Source of the DNA: Tranzscheliella williamsii
Lineage: Eukaryota > Basidiomycota > Ustilaginomycetes > Ustilaginales > Ustilaginaceae
Length of the DNA: 54,445 nucleotides
Reading direction: 5' to 3'
Assembly: GCA_023212725.1 (NCBI GenBank)
Contig: JALBYF010000093.1
Coordinates: 1-54,445 of the forward strand
A program made the translations under genes and the position numbers. Below the pieces are notes generated by a model that saw only the letters and a program-made list of their open reading frames with translations, had not been told where the DNA came from and ran no database searches. This document shows, piece after piece, positions 1-11,051 of the stretch (position 1 is the first letter of the stretch; each line of letters starts with the position of its first letter).

Positions 1-348
1 GCTCGAATGGCGGCCAAAGACAATGCCAGTCCCAGCGCCTTGTCTCCCGGCCCTGCTTCTGCACGTGCCTCGCCTGCCGCTGCTCCTGCTTCCCCTGCCG
101 CTGCTCCTGCTTCCCCTGCCGCTGCTCCCGCTCTGCCCGCCGGGGCTCCCGCATCCGGAGGAGTCTATCGACCAGGTATGCTCAGGGGCGCGGGAGGAGG
201 AGGATGGAGAGAGAAAGAAGCAGCCAGGAAGGCTGCTGCGGCTGCTGACCCCACTTCTGCTCCGCCTGCCACTGCCTCTCCTTCCGCTGAAGCCGATGGC
301 TTCACTGAGGTCAAACGAGGTGTCTACCGACCGCCCGGACGTGCTTGA
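1..348 (+). CDS. TIF32: Translation initiation factor eIF3a, C-terminal end (partial)
   Basis: The frame is open to the left window edge and stops at 348, so this is the 3' end of a gene that starts outside. The visible 115 residues are an Ala/Pro/Ser-rich tract followed by YRPG, GGGGWREKEAARK, DGFTEVK and a terminal GVYRPPGRA. From family knowledge, fungal eIF3a (TIF32/RPG1) proteins end with a Pro/Ala-rich tail carrying YRPG, GGWRE-EAA and DGF/W-T/V motifs. eIF3a is the scaffold subunit of the eIF3 complex that recruits the 40S ribosome to mRNA. No folded domain is visible here, so the call rests on tail motifs alone. Another low-complexity RNA-binding protein with the same motifs is possible. 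Confidence 0.55.
   Translation, partial: ARMAAKDNASPSALSPGPASARASPAAAPASPAAAPASPAAAPALPAGAPASGGVYRPGMLRGAGGGGWREKEAARKAAAAADPTSAPPATASPSAEADGFTEVKRGVYRPPGRA
79..130 (+). repeat. 21-bp in-frame tandem repeat in eIF3a-like tail
   Basis: Two perfect 21-bp copies (79-99 and 100-120) plus a partial third encode an AAPASPA heptapeptide. The array lies inside the low-complexity C-terminal coding sequence and keeps the frame. Confidence 0.85.
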
Positions 349-850
349 GCTTGAAGCAGATCCATACCTGCTTCCCTCTTCCCGTCTTACATTCTTGTTC
401 ACCCAAAAGGCCTAACTGTACATTCCACTTTGGCCAACATGTTCCTCAATACCTCGCGCTATGTGTAGTCCCCTCTTTGACGCAGGAGCTTTGATACAGC
501 TCGCTGGCCTCTTTGTGGGTGTATAAATGACACCGTAACGCAATCGATGTGAAAGGGGTGGCTCATGACTAGGCGAATGACCAGGTCACCGTCACGAATG
601 TGTTCTTGCGCGCAAGACAAGTGAATGTGAATTCGGCCATGCGAACAGGGGAAGAGATGTAAGACCGTAGGATGGAACCCAGTCAAACCCCGTGGACCGT
701 GACTGTGACTAACGTTTCTCCACCTTATGCTTGATTTCTCAAAGTCATCCGCAGACACAGACATGTTGCTGTCCTTCTCATTTGTTCTCCTTCTCGTCTA
801 GTCTCCTTCTCATCTGCTCTTCTTATCTTCTGCTTTCCTAGAGATAGGAT
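349..850. other. Intergenic, 3' region of eIF3a-like gene and promoter of TMEM41-like gene
   Basis: No convincing gene. Short ORFs on both strands have no recognisable domain. The stretch from about 770 to 850 is a pyrimidine-rich C/T tract just before the start codon at 851, typical of a fungal 5' leader. Confidence 0.6.
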
Positions 851-2290
851 ATGGTGAGTCGCATCAACGCTCCCGAGAGGCAGCAGGCGGCTGTCTCGGC
901 CTTGACTGCAAACAACGATATCCGGGATGCCGACGCCATTTCTGTCCAATCGCGCCACACTCTTCGCAATTTGGGCGCTGATCCGGATGGTGACGACGAA
1001 TCAGATCCATGGTCCGCCTTGCCACGTCCAGCATCCCAGCCATTACTAACGCAGCCGGAGCAACTAACGCGCCAGCAGCGAAGGCAGCTGATTCTCCGAG
1101 CTGCGCTTCAGTTGCTCGCTTTGTTCATTGTTTGCCTCGTTGGCTTGGGAGGCACACTCTGGCTAGCTCTTCCTGTCATTTCGCCAGAAGACAAACCCGC
1201 TTTCAAGATCCCAAGGTCGTTCGACGATCTGCAAAAGCTCAATCTGGTACTGCAACACTACAAAACGGAGCAGTTTAGCAGGGTATTGCTTTGCTGGGTC
1301 ATCGTTTACATGTTTCTCCAAGCCTTCAGCATACCCGGTAGCATGTACATGTCCATTCTCGCCGGCGCCCTGTTCGGTGTCCCCATTGCCTTGCCTCTGG
1401 TATGCGCATCCGTGGCAACTGGCGCAACAATTTGCTACCTGATCTCGAAGTTTCTTGGCGTTGTGTTAGTCGCTCTTCCGTCATGGCAGGCCAGAATAGA
1501 TCAATGGAAGGATAAGATGCTTGACCATCAGGACAACATGCTTTCCTATCTCATCGTCATAAGGTAAGTCAATGCAACCTCAATATGATATCAATGTGCT
1601 TGCTGTGTCCACACACTAACTTTTTCGTACCTGGTTTTTCCAATAAGGATGATGCCGCTGCCTCCTCACAACATCGTCAATATACTCGCACCGCACTTGG
1701 GCATCGCCATTTCCACATTCTGGCTGTCAACTTTCTGTGGGATTTTTGCAGTCTCCGTCATCCACACCACCATAGGGGAAAAGCTTGATCAGATGACCTC
1801 AGCAGACGACTTTAACCTCTTTTCGCTGCGCAACTGCCTGCTACTGGGCGGTGTCTGCATAGCGGTTCTTATCCCTGTGTTCATCCGGCGATATGCGAAG
1901 GTACAGCCTCTGGAAGGGTCCGAGGCAGCAGCCTCGCATGGTCCAGTGTTTCTGGCGGAAGAAGGAGAGCAGGATGCCATTCCAGCACGTATTCCGAAGC
2001 TTTTTCGACGGAATCTCGTTGGTCGCTCCCAGGCCGACGGCCACGGTTCTTCGGACGATGAGGACGACGACGACGAACTTCCCCGTAGAACACTTACTAC
2101 AGACGACATCTCTGACCAGGAATCCTTTCCAAATTGGAGGGAAACGTTCCATTCATCTACGATCGGTGAAGACGATCTCGAATCTGATCGCAGAGCAAGC
2201 GTCTTTCCGGATCGCAACCCAGTGCAGCCGACCAGCACGACTAACAAGCTTAGATCGTGGTTCTCTACCAACACTGGCCTTAGTTTGTAG
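851..2290 (+). CDS. TMEM41/Tvp38-type VTT (DedA-like) membrane protein
   Basis: Two exons, 851-1563 and 1648-2290, give 451 residues. The donor is GTAAGT after a split Arg codon, and the acceptor is AATAAG. The first ~75 residues are a charged cytosolic tail, followed by a membrane segment (about 76-105). The VTT domain then carries the family signature FSIPGSMYMSILAG (about 155-170), a Gly/Ala-rich re-entrant region and, across the intron, LIVIRMMPLPPHNIVNILAP. A last membrane helix (about 335-355) ends in a cationic stop. The family (human TMEM41B, VMP1; yeast Tvp38) resides in the ER/Golgi, and TMEM41B and VMP1 are phospholipid scramblases needed for autophagosome and lipid-droplet biology. 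Similarity looks closest to TMEM41 rather than VMP1. The acidic Asp/Glu-rich tail (about 395-430) is fungal-specific. Confidence 0.88.
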
Positions 2291-2505
2291 CATTCAGTAC
2301 AGGTTTAATACTTGATTCAGTCCTTCATCGAGCTGCTGCGCTATGTAATGCCGAGCTGCTCACTCTACCGTCTGCCAGTGAGAGAAGATATGGCTGGAAT
2401 GGGTTTGCAAATGATACTTGAAACAGTGAGGACTGAAAAATAGGCTGGGGTAGATCCGCGTAAGCGAGACCAGCGTATACAAGGAATGAGCCCTTATCCA
2501 ACTGC

Positions 2506-3519
2506 TCAAGACATGGACGCCTGAGCTCCAGCGGTCGCGGCTAATCGGTTTCTCCTGCGCTCAGCCTCGGCTTCCTTCTCGGTGTTGATTTCTTCGACGA
2601 ACTTCTCAATCTCGCTCAACTCAAGGTTCTGTACAAGGGAAGGAGGGGGTAGAGATGAGGAACGGCGTCAGTGGGGCAGGATTAGCTGAGAGACGTTTGG
2701 TGGCGGATACGTACGCGAACTTTGCCGTGACCCTCCATAAGGGCAATTTCGATGTTCTTTGCTCCGGTCTGAACTACCTCGAGTAAGCTTTTGATGGCGA
2801 GCTTGATGGTCTCGTCACGAGCCATGTCGTCTTTGTGATTCTTCTCGAGAAATTCCCTAACAGTTTTAGAGGAGCGGCCTATGGCATTCGCTTTCCAGGC
2901 AGAAAACATGCCTGACGGCTCGGTCTGATACAGCTTCGGCTTGCTGTCGTTGGCATCAAAGCCGATGATTAGGGTAGAGATACCGAAGGGCCGAACACCT
3001 CCGGATTGGGTGTATTTCTGCTGGATTCCAGCGACGTGGCGCGTGATGTAATCGATCGTCACTGGATCCTCGACTGTCAATCTGTGCGACTGACACTCGG
3101 TCCGAGCCTTGTCGATCAGGATCCTGGCATCTGCGGTGAGGCCAGCGAAGGCGAGGCATACGTGGTCGTCCAGCATAGCGGTCTTTCGGATGGTACGTGG
3201 ATCTTGGAGTTGCAAGACAGACTTCTTTTCTACACCGAGGACAACTACATCTTTGCCCCTTACACCGACAGCGCAGGTACCCTTCCTGACCGCCTCCAGA
3301 GCATATTCAACTTGGAAGCTAAAAGACAACGGAACGGTCAGACTTCTGTATTCGTTTCTGATCGACCATGATCGGTATCGCGAACTTACAGATGGCCGTC
3401 AGGGGAAAAGACGGTAAGAGCTAGAGTGAATCGTGAGGCGCAAGTCCCAGTCCTGTCAGCACGATTTTTCTGCTGAGACCTTATAGATTGGTGCTATCCT
3501 TACCTCTATCGTAAGACAT
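2506..3519 (-). CDS. PRE6: 20S proteasome alpha-4 subunit
   Basis: Four exons on the minus strand (3519-3504, 3420-3390, 3318-2715, 2628-2506) give 257 residues. The first two exons are only 16 and 31 nt and encode [16 protein letters not shown], the invariant N-terminus of alpha subunits that forms part of the gate and helix H0. Exon 3 continues [19 protein letters not shown], then [15 protein letters not shown] and the YQTEPSG turn. Exon 4 supplies the acidic/basic helix [14 protein letters not shown]. Alpha subunits lack the catalytic Thr, so this is a structural ring and gate component. The YALEAVRKG sequence and the long charged C-terminal tail match alpha-4 (yeast Pre6, human PSMA7). 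The gene shares a divergent intergenic region with CCH1. Confidence 0.93.
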
Positions 3520-4385
3520 GATGAAGCAGATGCGGAGCCGATCGTGGTACGGTGAAGGAGGCGGAGTGAGCGAGCTGCTTCTGTTGGTCTGACCTCGACA
3601 GAGGCTCGACCAGCGATTTGACGAGCTTAAGAGTGGAGAAGAACGCGTAAGTGTGAGCTGTTGAGTCGGGCCAGTGTGCACACCCTGGAACTGTCATGCT
3701 TACGATAGCCTATATCAATTATCTTGTTAAGTCATACAAGTTTGATCTGATCGGGCTCCCCCGATAATCATGGCACATATTCATTCGTTGTCGATAATCC
3801 TCAGCGGCACTGCATTTTTATGAAGGCTTACAAACACGCTAGCTCTCTTGCAAAGGCGAAAGGTTACTCACATTCAGAAGGACTTTGTACGTACTAATAT
3901 TGCAGACTGCGCTGGGACTTCCACATGCCGTAGTTCTCCTTTTTATTGATGTCGACACTCTTCCGCTTGGCGCGTGCACAGAAGCATGCTATAGTATTGA
4001 GCTTGCTCAGGCGGTCACTCACAAAGACATAGCCGTATCCGCAATCGCGATTGCAGCACAGCCACTCAGTATGAAATTTCGTGGCAATATGATGCGGCTC
4101 GCTTGAATCGCCCTTGTCGAAACCTCCTTGTACATATATTGCTTGTGGAGGAGCTATGGGGGAAGGATCGGAAAAGGCAAGACATGCAGGCGAATAGTTA
4201 ACCGCAATTTTGTAGCACAACTTGTCTATGTACATGACCATGCAACAGATTTACATTAACGCATATTGGCCAGCGTACCTTTGGTCTTCACCATCTTATC
4301 CTCTGTACCTTGAGCGGGGATCATCTGCTCCTATCGGGCAACGAGGCAGACTCTACTCTATGCACCATCACGCCTTATCCACACG
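3520..4385. promoter_or_regulatory. Divergent intergenic region between PRE6 and CCH1
   Basis: About 870 bp without a supportable gene. A 115-residue minus-strand ORF (3894-4241) has no domain and no coding-like pattern. The region must hold both promoters. It is AT-richer than the flanking genes, and I see no clear TATA box or proteasome-type promoter element. Confidence 0.6.
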
Positions 4386-7300
4386 ATGAGCTCCGGTCGA
4401 GACTCGCCGCAATTCGAGTCTCAAAATCTTCACCCGCCTTCCGTCGAGCAGGCTCGACCTCCAACTTCGCCCTCGTCCAGGGATTCGGCGGACAACAGTA
4501 GCATACCGTCCCATAATTCCGAGATCTATATCAACAGCTATTACTATGGGAATATTAACATGCCAGAGACTGCCACAGGCGCATCCACCAGCGCTCTCCC
4601 GGCCTGGCGCGCAAGTCGCTCGGCAAGTCCCAATACTTCGCCCTTACTGGACTCCAAAGACAAACATCTCGTTCGCAGGCTAAGTTGGGGCACTAGGAGC
4701 TCAGACTCGTCCCTGCACGATCACCACACCCACACCCATCAGCGAAGCACGTCTTCGGCCGACGCTGGTCTCATACGCGTTCCCCTCGAGCTTACCTTTA
4801 GCGGCTCCCACGATATCACGCTGCAGAATGCTCAGTTCCCGGATCGTCCATCTTCGCCCCTGGACGGCGATCAACACGCCGCCTTCAGCAGCCTTTCACT
4901 GGTTCATGGTCTCAGCCAAGAGAGTCAAGTCACAGAGTCTGGACAGGAACACGACCGAGCCATTTTAACCGCTTACCATGATGGCATCAAGAATAACAAC
5001 GATTTACACGCCCATCAGCCATCTTCACTTCTGAGTCGGTCCGCTTCTCCAGATCAGATGGAAGAAGCGCATGTGCAACTAAAATCTAGTTCAGATGTAT
5101 ACGCCACAGCCGGATACTACAATAGCCCTGGCTACGATCAGGCCAAGGCTGGCTTGAATCACCTCCGTAAATCAATCCGTCGCTTGAGCAGAAGGGTTGT
5201 TCATCTTGACAGTCACCAAGGCCACGTCCCTCTATATGACCACGATGCGGAAGATAGTGACTCTTTAGGCACCGTGCAGCACGAACCTCTTGAGTCAAGC
5301 GACGACCACGATGAACCGCAATTGCTCCGTGGAAAGAGCCTTGGCTTGTGGGGACCCGATAGTAGACTTCGCACAACGTTAGCGACCATACTCTCCAAGT
5401 GGTGGGTAGAGCCACTCATCCTCCTCCTGATTGCGGCAAACACTGTTACGTTGATCGTTCAGTCCGGCAACAGCGTCTACAGTCAACCCAGGGGCGCCGG
5501 ATACTTCAACTACATTCCGGACTATATTCTGCTCGCCATCTTTTGCATTTACACCCTCGAGATCGCAGCTCGGATCATCGTATCCGGCCTCGTCATTAAT
5601 CCCCCACCTCTCGAATATGCTACTTCGTCAGTTGAAAGAAGTCCAGATGGAAAGAACAGCGGCGTATTTCGTCGCACAACATCAGCACATAGGCAAAAAC
5701 TGTCCGCCTCGAACACTTTGGACACCTTTGGGCTTATTGCAGAGCATCTCAAGGGCAGAGCGCAGAAGATCATTGCTGGCGAAGATTTTTCAAGCTTGAA
5801 TCAAGACGATCCTTCTCGCCACTGTGCCGAACCTACAGACTTTACAGCTCATGATACAACCTCGTCAGACAAGCCGCGTGTAGGTCATCAAACCACTCAC
5901 CTCAATCGGCGCTTGAATCGTACAGAGACAAGCATGCTTGTGTCAGAATCTACCACCCCCTCTTTCTGGGCAAACACGAAGGCACCATTTGTTGAAGCGA
6001 TCAAGACTCAGAGGGTGCAGGCGGTACACCACGCCTTCCTTCGACACTCTTGGAACCGCGTCGATTTGTTAGCGGTCGTATCGTTCTGGATTGCTTTCGG
6101 GCTGGCGCTCGCTCGGCAAGAGAATCATCCGAACCATCACATATACATCTTTCGAGCGCTCAGTGTGCTACGGTGTGCCAGATTGATGACGGCAACTAGC
6201 GGCACCACCACCATTCTGGAGTCCCTGAAGACAGCAGCACCCATTCTCGTCAGCGTGACCTTTTTCACAACATTTGCCATGCTTCTTTTTGGGATTATCG
6301 GCATTCAGAGCTTTAAAGGCTCTTACCGCAGATCGTGCGTCTGGATCGGAGATCTGAATGGACAACCCGGCAACAACGTCACCCTTTCACAGATTTGCGG
6401 TGGTTATGAAACAGGCAATGGTCACAGATTGGGCCACATTCTCTTCAACGGAGGTCCCTCTGGCTCCTCCCCTAAGGGCTATATCTGCCCTAGAGGGCAA
6501 CTGTGCCAGGAGATGGACTCGAACCCCGAGAGTAACACCAAATCCTTTGACAACATTTTCGACTCACTTCTTCAGGTTGTCATTGTGATCTCGTCTAACA
6601 ATTGGTCCGAAACCATGTACGATATGATCGATGCGGATTATTATGCTTCGTGCATTTACTTCATCATCGGCATCATCATCATGAACTTCTGGCTTGCGAA
6701 CTTGTTCGTCGCTGTTATCACCAACAGCTTTGCAACGCTAAGTGCTAGAACGAAGCGCAGTGCGTTCGCTGACCAGAAAATCGATGGCCTTGCAGATACA
6801 ACCGAACAGGACACTCGCAACCGGCGAAGAATGAGGAAGGTTGCTAATAGCTTCAAACGCGTTTGGGGATTCACAAAATACCTTTGGATCTTGGCTATTA
6901 TCGCTGACATCGGCTTTCAGGCATCCCGGGCTACCTACATTCCTCTAAAAGAGATGGAGCAGAGATCTAAAGCAGAACTCTATTTCACCATTGCTTTTGA
7001 TTTTGAGATCGCCATGAGGTTTGTTGCTTTTCTGTTGGATGGCGACTGGCGTGGATTCCTGGCTTCTAAACAGAACCGTGCCGACCTTGCTCTGGCCATC
7101 ATCACTAGCATCATCCAAGTACCTGTTATTAAGAATTCGGAGGTCTACCCATGGTTAACTTTCTTCCAGCTCGCCCGTTTCTACCGAGTCATTGCTGCAG
7201 TCCCAAGAATGAGGCTCCTACTCGTCAGGGCCTTTGGCTCTGTGAACAAAATGCTCAACATGGTATTCTTCCTCTTACTTATGGTCGGACTGGCTTCCCT

Positions 7301-10300
7301 CTTGGCAGCGCAGCTTTTTCGAGGCGATATTCCGCAGGAAGAAGAGGGTGACTGGATCGAAATGACCTTCAAGCATACATTCAATTCCTTCTTGGCGATG
7401 TACCAGATCTATACTTCGGAAGATTGGACCACTGTCCTGTTTGACACAATTTCCAATGAAATCGATTTCAAGCAAGCCGTCATAGCCGGAGTGTTCTTAT
7501 CAGGATGGTTCTTTTTCGCCAACTTCATCGTCCTGCAAATGTTCATCGCCGTTATCAACGAAAACTTCAGCGTCGCAGAAGGGGAAAAGCGGCAACAACA
7601 GCTGGAACACTATCTTCGGCGAAATGAAGCTCGCGAGCCCTCGTTGACCGCTCGTCTACTGAACAAACTCAGTCCGTATCGATTTTTGAGAGCAGGAAAC
7701 ACGTCGAGAACCAGAATGACGCCATCGCAACAAGGTCACAAGGACACAATGGAAGCGAAACGATCGAACAAGATCGTTGGAAGACCACGCATGGTTGAGG
7801 GCGGGGATGCCGAAAAGCGAGCAAGGCCTTTAACGATGCATCATGTCGTCGACACCTCTACTGTAACCGCGCATCGCGCCCTCAAAGCCGTAAGGAAGAT
7901 TTTGCGCCTAGATCAACCAGACGAATTTGTACCAATGGATAGCCTCAATGCCCGCCATCTTCGTCGAAGTATCCACTCTGAGGATATGCTTCGTCCCTAC
8001 GCCCGCCAATCCACCTTTGATGCAAATTCATCCGAGCATGCTGCACGCCAGTTTTCCGATGAAAGGAGACTCGCACGGATGCGAAGCGATCTTGGCCTGC
8101 CCATCGGAGATGAGACTGCTGAAACACATCTGCACCGAACGTATGTCCCTCACTCCGATAGCCATGCTCGCATTCAGCAGGCCAAGTTCATCGCCTCCCA
8201 TCCATCCTACGACAAGTCATTCTTTCTCTTTTCGAATCACAATCGACTCCGACGTTTCTGCCAAAGTCTGGTGCCTTCGTCCCACGACGAGAGGCTATTC
8301 GGTCGAGAAGTCTCACCTTATCGACATAAGATTTTTCAAGTCGGTGTCTTTCTGGCGATCGCCGGATCAGTCATTTCTGCCGCGATTGCGACACCAGCCT
8401 ACCGCAAGGAATATTACGCAAAGTACGGTCTCATTCGAGCTTCGTGGTTTTCCATCTTGGAGCTTAGTCTATCTTCCCTTTTCTTGGCTGAATTCTTTGT
8501 CAAAACCGTTGCAGATGGACTTGCGTTTACTCCGAACGCATATGTTCTGAGCATCTGGAATTCCCTAGATTTGTTCGTCTTGGTGACTCTGATCATCAAC
8601 GTGGCCACCGAACTGGCCGTCATAGGAGGTGTATCAAGGTTCACCAGAGCTCTCAAAGCTTTTCGAGCTCTCAGATTGATTAATCTTTCGTCTCTCATGC
8701 GCGACACCTTTCATGCTGTCATGATAGCAGGAGCAGGGCGGATTCTCGACGCTTCAATTTTGTCCATTCTCTACATTATTCCATATGCTGTTTGGGGGCA
8801 AAACCTATTTGCAGGTCTGCTGTATACTTGTAACGACGGGTCGGATGTCATCTCGACAAAGTACCAGTGCGCGGGCGAATATGTCAGCTCGCCCGGTAAT
8901 TTCGAGTTCTTAGCTCCGCGCGTCTGGGCGAACCCAACCGAAGGAAGCGTCTACTCTTTTGACGACTTCAAAGGGGCGATGCTGATTCTCTTCGAGATCA
9001 TATCTTTAGAAGGCTGGATCGACGTCATGACAGCCGCCATGAGCGTTGCAGGAAAGGATAAACAGCTCGTAAATGACAATCGGCAGGTCAATGCGTTATT
9101 TTTCCTGGTCTACAACTTAGTCGGCAGCACGACAGTATTGACCCTTTTCGTCTCAGTTATCATTGAAAATTTCCAGACGTTCTCTGGAGCCGCTTACCAG
9201 ACAACGGCTCAGAGGCAATGGATCGACCTAAAAAGACTTATTCTTCGACAACGACCGTCGAAAAGACCCAAGAGAAGACCTACTCATCGTCTGAGGAGCT
9301 GGTGCTACGACCGCACGATAAAGAAAAACGGCTGGTGGAGCAGGTTCATGACTTTGCTGTATGTCCTAAATATTGTTGTTCTTATGACGCAGCGGTATAG
9401 CGATCCATCGTGGGCAGATCGGCTCCGTGACGTCATATATCTGGTGTTTACCCTCTTTTTCGTCTTGGATATAGCCGTGCGATTGCTAGGTCTCGGTTGG
9501 CGAAGCTATCGAGAGAATCCATGGAACCTCTACGACCTTTTCGTGGTGTCCGGAACACTTGCTACCACGATCCCATTGTTGGGGGGCAACGTTGATCAAA
9601 GCACAACTGTGCAATTTCAGAAGATCTTCCTAACCTGCGTTGCGCTCAAGCTGGTCCAGAAGAGTCACGCGCTAAACCAGTTGTTCAAGACGGCCTTTGC
9701 TTCGCTCCCGGCCATTCTAAGCTTGTTTCTGCTTTGGCTGACCATGTTCCTTGTCTGGGCTATCATGCTCGTCGAGGTGTTTGGGCTGACCAAATGGGGG
9801 GCGAACGAGACTTACTCGAAGAACTTTTCAACGTTGATCGGATCGTTGGTCTTCCTCAGCATGATGTCCACAGGGGAGGGATGGAACTCTTACATGCATG
9901 ACTACGCGGTATCACCTCCGGAGTGTACTCCCTCGGCTAACTATCTGACCACGGATTGCGGAAGCCAATCCTGGGCCTTCGTGCTGTTCATCGGATGGAA
10001 CGTCATCTCGATGTACATCTTCCTGAACATGTTTACCGGTACTGTTGTCGAGAACTTCTCGTATATCTTCGATCTTGGAGGGAAGGTCAAACTTGATCGA
10101 GAGCAGATCCGGCTTTTCAAGGACGCCTGGGCCCGATTCGATTTGCAGCGGAAGGGTTACATCTCGAAAACCCACATCGTACCGCTTCTCCGTTCCGTCG
10201 ATGGCTCGCTGGAGGTCAAAATGTACCCTCCTGCCTACAGTGTCCAGTCGCTGAAGCAAGTATTACAGCCGAGGTCGCTCCTGCCGGGCCAACACTCGGA

Positions 10301-11051
10301 CAAATCAAAGGGCGCTTTCGGATATCTCAAGGGCGCTTCACCCCTTCGTTCTCCCGTACGGCCAGGCGATCCTGCTGGGTCAGGTTCAGCAATCGAGCTT
10401 GAGCGCTCTGCTTCGAATGAGGCAGAGGCGCTGCGACTCGCACTCTGCAATCTCAGCGCATCGGAGCTTCGCATGAGACGTGAAAGATTCAACCGGATAT
10501 ACCACGAGGCTTTGCTGAAGCTACATCCTCACAAAGGCGTGTCCTTTACCGACATGTTCCTGCTCCTTGCTCGTTACAAGTTGATTGACGAGAAAGAGGC
10601 TCTAGATGTTGAAGAACTTATAGAGAGGCGCACGACCATTGAGCAGGTAGATCACTTCCTGGAACTGGATCGAGTTCAAGGGTTACTGAAAATGGTCTAT
10701 TGGCGACGCCGTTATCTCGCCATTCGAAGCGAAAAACACAGGCACGATCAAGTTCCGACAATTTTAGTCCACGACCCTCCTCTGAAGAAGGACTTTTCAC
10801 GAACCGATCCTGCCGATGCCATCACGTCTTCGATCCACATGGGCGAAGCTGGACCATCACGCCCAGTTTTGACTCTGTCCCCGTCGCACCCTTCCATCGA
10901 CGAGCTCGAAACAAGAGCTTCGCCGGTGATCGAGTCATTTGAGGCCACGGCGTGGGGTGACCTAATGAAGAGGCTGGATCAGCATGGAGACGAGAGAAAC
11001 GGCCAACCCCCCTCTGGCGATCAGTCTCACAACGAGAAAGATCCATATTGA
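4386..11051 (+). CDS. CCH1: Cch1-type four-domain calcium channel alpha subunit
   Basis: A single open frame of 2221 residues. A ~335-residue Ser-rich cytosolic N-terminus precedes four six-helix repeats: I about 335-795, II about 825-1090, III about 1305-1610, IV about 1650-1890. Each repeat ends with the family S6 ...NFW/NFIVLQMFIAVI-type segment. Selectivity-filter positions by my alignment are Asn738 (SSNNW), Glu1012 (TSEDW), Glu1542 (LEGW) and Glu1831 (GEGW). The S4 helix of repeat III is Arg-rich (FTRALKAFRALRL), while that of repeat IV has almost no Arg. A C-terminal EF-hand-like helix (about 1905-1945, WARFDLQRKGYIS) follows, then a disordered tail. Known Cch1 proteins work with Mid1 as the high-affinity plasma-membrane calcium influx system during pheromone, ER or cold stress. 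No introns are needed, which is notable for this size. Confidence 0.95.
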   Translation: MSSGRDSPQFESQNLHPPSVEQARPPTSPSSRDSADNSSIPSHNSEIYINSYYYGNINMPETATGASTSALPAWRASRSASPNTSPLLDSKDKHLVRRLSWGTRSSDSSLHDHHTHTHQRSTSSADAGLIRVPLELTFSGSHDITLQNAQFPDRPSSPLDGDQHAAFSSLSLVHGLSQESQVTESGQEHDRAILTAYHDGIKNNNDLHAHQPSSLLSRSASPDQMEEAHVQLKSSSDVYATAGYYNSPGYDQAKAGLNHLRKSIRRLSRRVVHLDSHQGHVPLYDHDAEDSDSLGTVQHEPLESSDDHDEPQLLRGKSLGLWGPDSRLRTTLATILSKWWVEPLILLLIAANTVTLIVQSGNSVYSQPRGAGYFNYIPDYILLAIFCIYTLEIAARIIVSGLVINPPPLEYATSSVERSPDGKNSGVFRRTTSAHRQKLSASNTLDTFGLIAEHLKGRAQKIIAGEDFSSLNQDDPSRHCAEPTDFTAHDTTSSDKPRVGHQTTHLNRRLNRTETSMLVSESTTPSFWANTKAPFVEAIKTQRVQAVHHAFLRHSWNRVDLLAVVSFWIAFGLALARQENHPNHHIYIFRALSVLRCARLMTATSGTTTILESLKTAAPILVSVTFFTTFAMLLFGIIGIQSFKGSYRRSCVWIGDLNGQPGNNVTLSQICGGYETGNGHRLGHILFNGGPSGSSPKGYICPRGQLCQEMDSNPESNTKSFDNIFDSLLQVVIVISSNNWSETMYDMIDADYYASCIYFIIGIIIMNFWLANLFVAVITNSFATLSARTKRSAFADQKIDGLADTTEQDTRNRRRMRKVANSFKRVWGFTKYLWILAIIADIGFQASRATYIPLKEMEQRSKAELYFTIAFDFEIAMRFVAFLLDGDWRGFLASKQNRADLALAIITSIIQVPVIKNSEVYPWLTFFQLARFYRVIAAVPRMRLLLVRAFGSVNKMLNMVFFLLLMVGLASLLAAQLFRGDIPQEEEGDWIEMTFKHTFNSFLAMYQIYTSEDWTTVLFDTISNEIDFKQAVIAGVFLSGWFFFANFIVLQMFIAVINENFSVAEGEKRQQQLEHYLRRNEAREPSLTARLLNKLSPYRFLRAGNTSRTRMTPSQQGHKDTMEAKRSNKIVGRPRMVEGGDAEKRARPLTMHHVVDTSTVTAHRALKAVRKILRLDQPDEFVPMDSLNARHLRRSIHSEDMLRPYARQSTFDANSSEHAARQFSDERRLARMRSDLGLPIGDETAETHLHRTYVPHSDSHARIQQAKFIASHPSYDKSFFLFSNHNRLRRFCQSLVPSSHDERLFGREVSPYRHKIFQVGVFLAIAGSVISAAIATPAYRKEYYAKYGLIRASWFSILELSLSSLFLAEFFVKTVADGLAFTPNAYVLSIWNSLDLFVLVTLIINVATELAVIGGVSRFTRALKAFRALRLINLSSLMRDTFHAVMIAGAGRILDASILSILYIIPYAVWGQNLFAGLLYTCNDGSDVISTKYQCAGEYVSSPGNFEFLAPRVWANPTEGSVYSFDDFKGAMLILFEIISLEGWIDVMTAAMSVAGKDKQLVNDNRQVNALFFLVYNLVGSTTVLTLFVSVIIENFQTFSGAAYQTTAQRQWIDLKRLILRQRPSKRPKRRPTHRLRSWCYDRTIKKNGWWSRFMTLLYVLNIVVLMTQRYSDPSWADRLRDVIYLVFTLFFVLDIAVRLLGLGWRSYRENPWNLYDLFVVSGTLATTIPLLGGNVDQSTTVQFQKIFLTCVALKLVQKSHALNQLFKTAFASLPAILSLFLLWLTMFLVWAIMLVEVFGLTKWGANETYSKNFSTLIGSLVFLSMMSTGEGWNSYMHDYAVSPPECTPSANYLTTDCGSQSWAFVLFIGWNVISMYIFLNMFTGTVVENFSYIFDLGGKVKLDREQIRLFKDAWARFDLQRKGYISKTHIVPLLRSVDGSLEVKMYPPAYSVQSLKQVLQPRSLLPGQHSDKSKGAFGYLKGASPLRSPVRPGDPAGSGSAIELERSASNEAEALRLALCNLSASELRMRRERFNRIYHEALLKLHPHKGVSFTDMFLLLARYKLIDEKEALDVEELIERRTTIEQVDHFLELDRVQGLLKMVYWRRRYLAIRSEKHRHDQVPTILVHDPPLKKDFSRTDPADAITSSIHMGEAGPSRPVLTLSPSHPSIDELETRASPVIESFEATAWGDLMKRLDQHGDERNGQPPSGDQSHNEKDPY

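Noticed and set aside
3894..4241. 115-residue minus-strand ORF upstream of CCH1
   Set aside because: No domain, no coding-like pattern, and it lies in the divergent promoter region.
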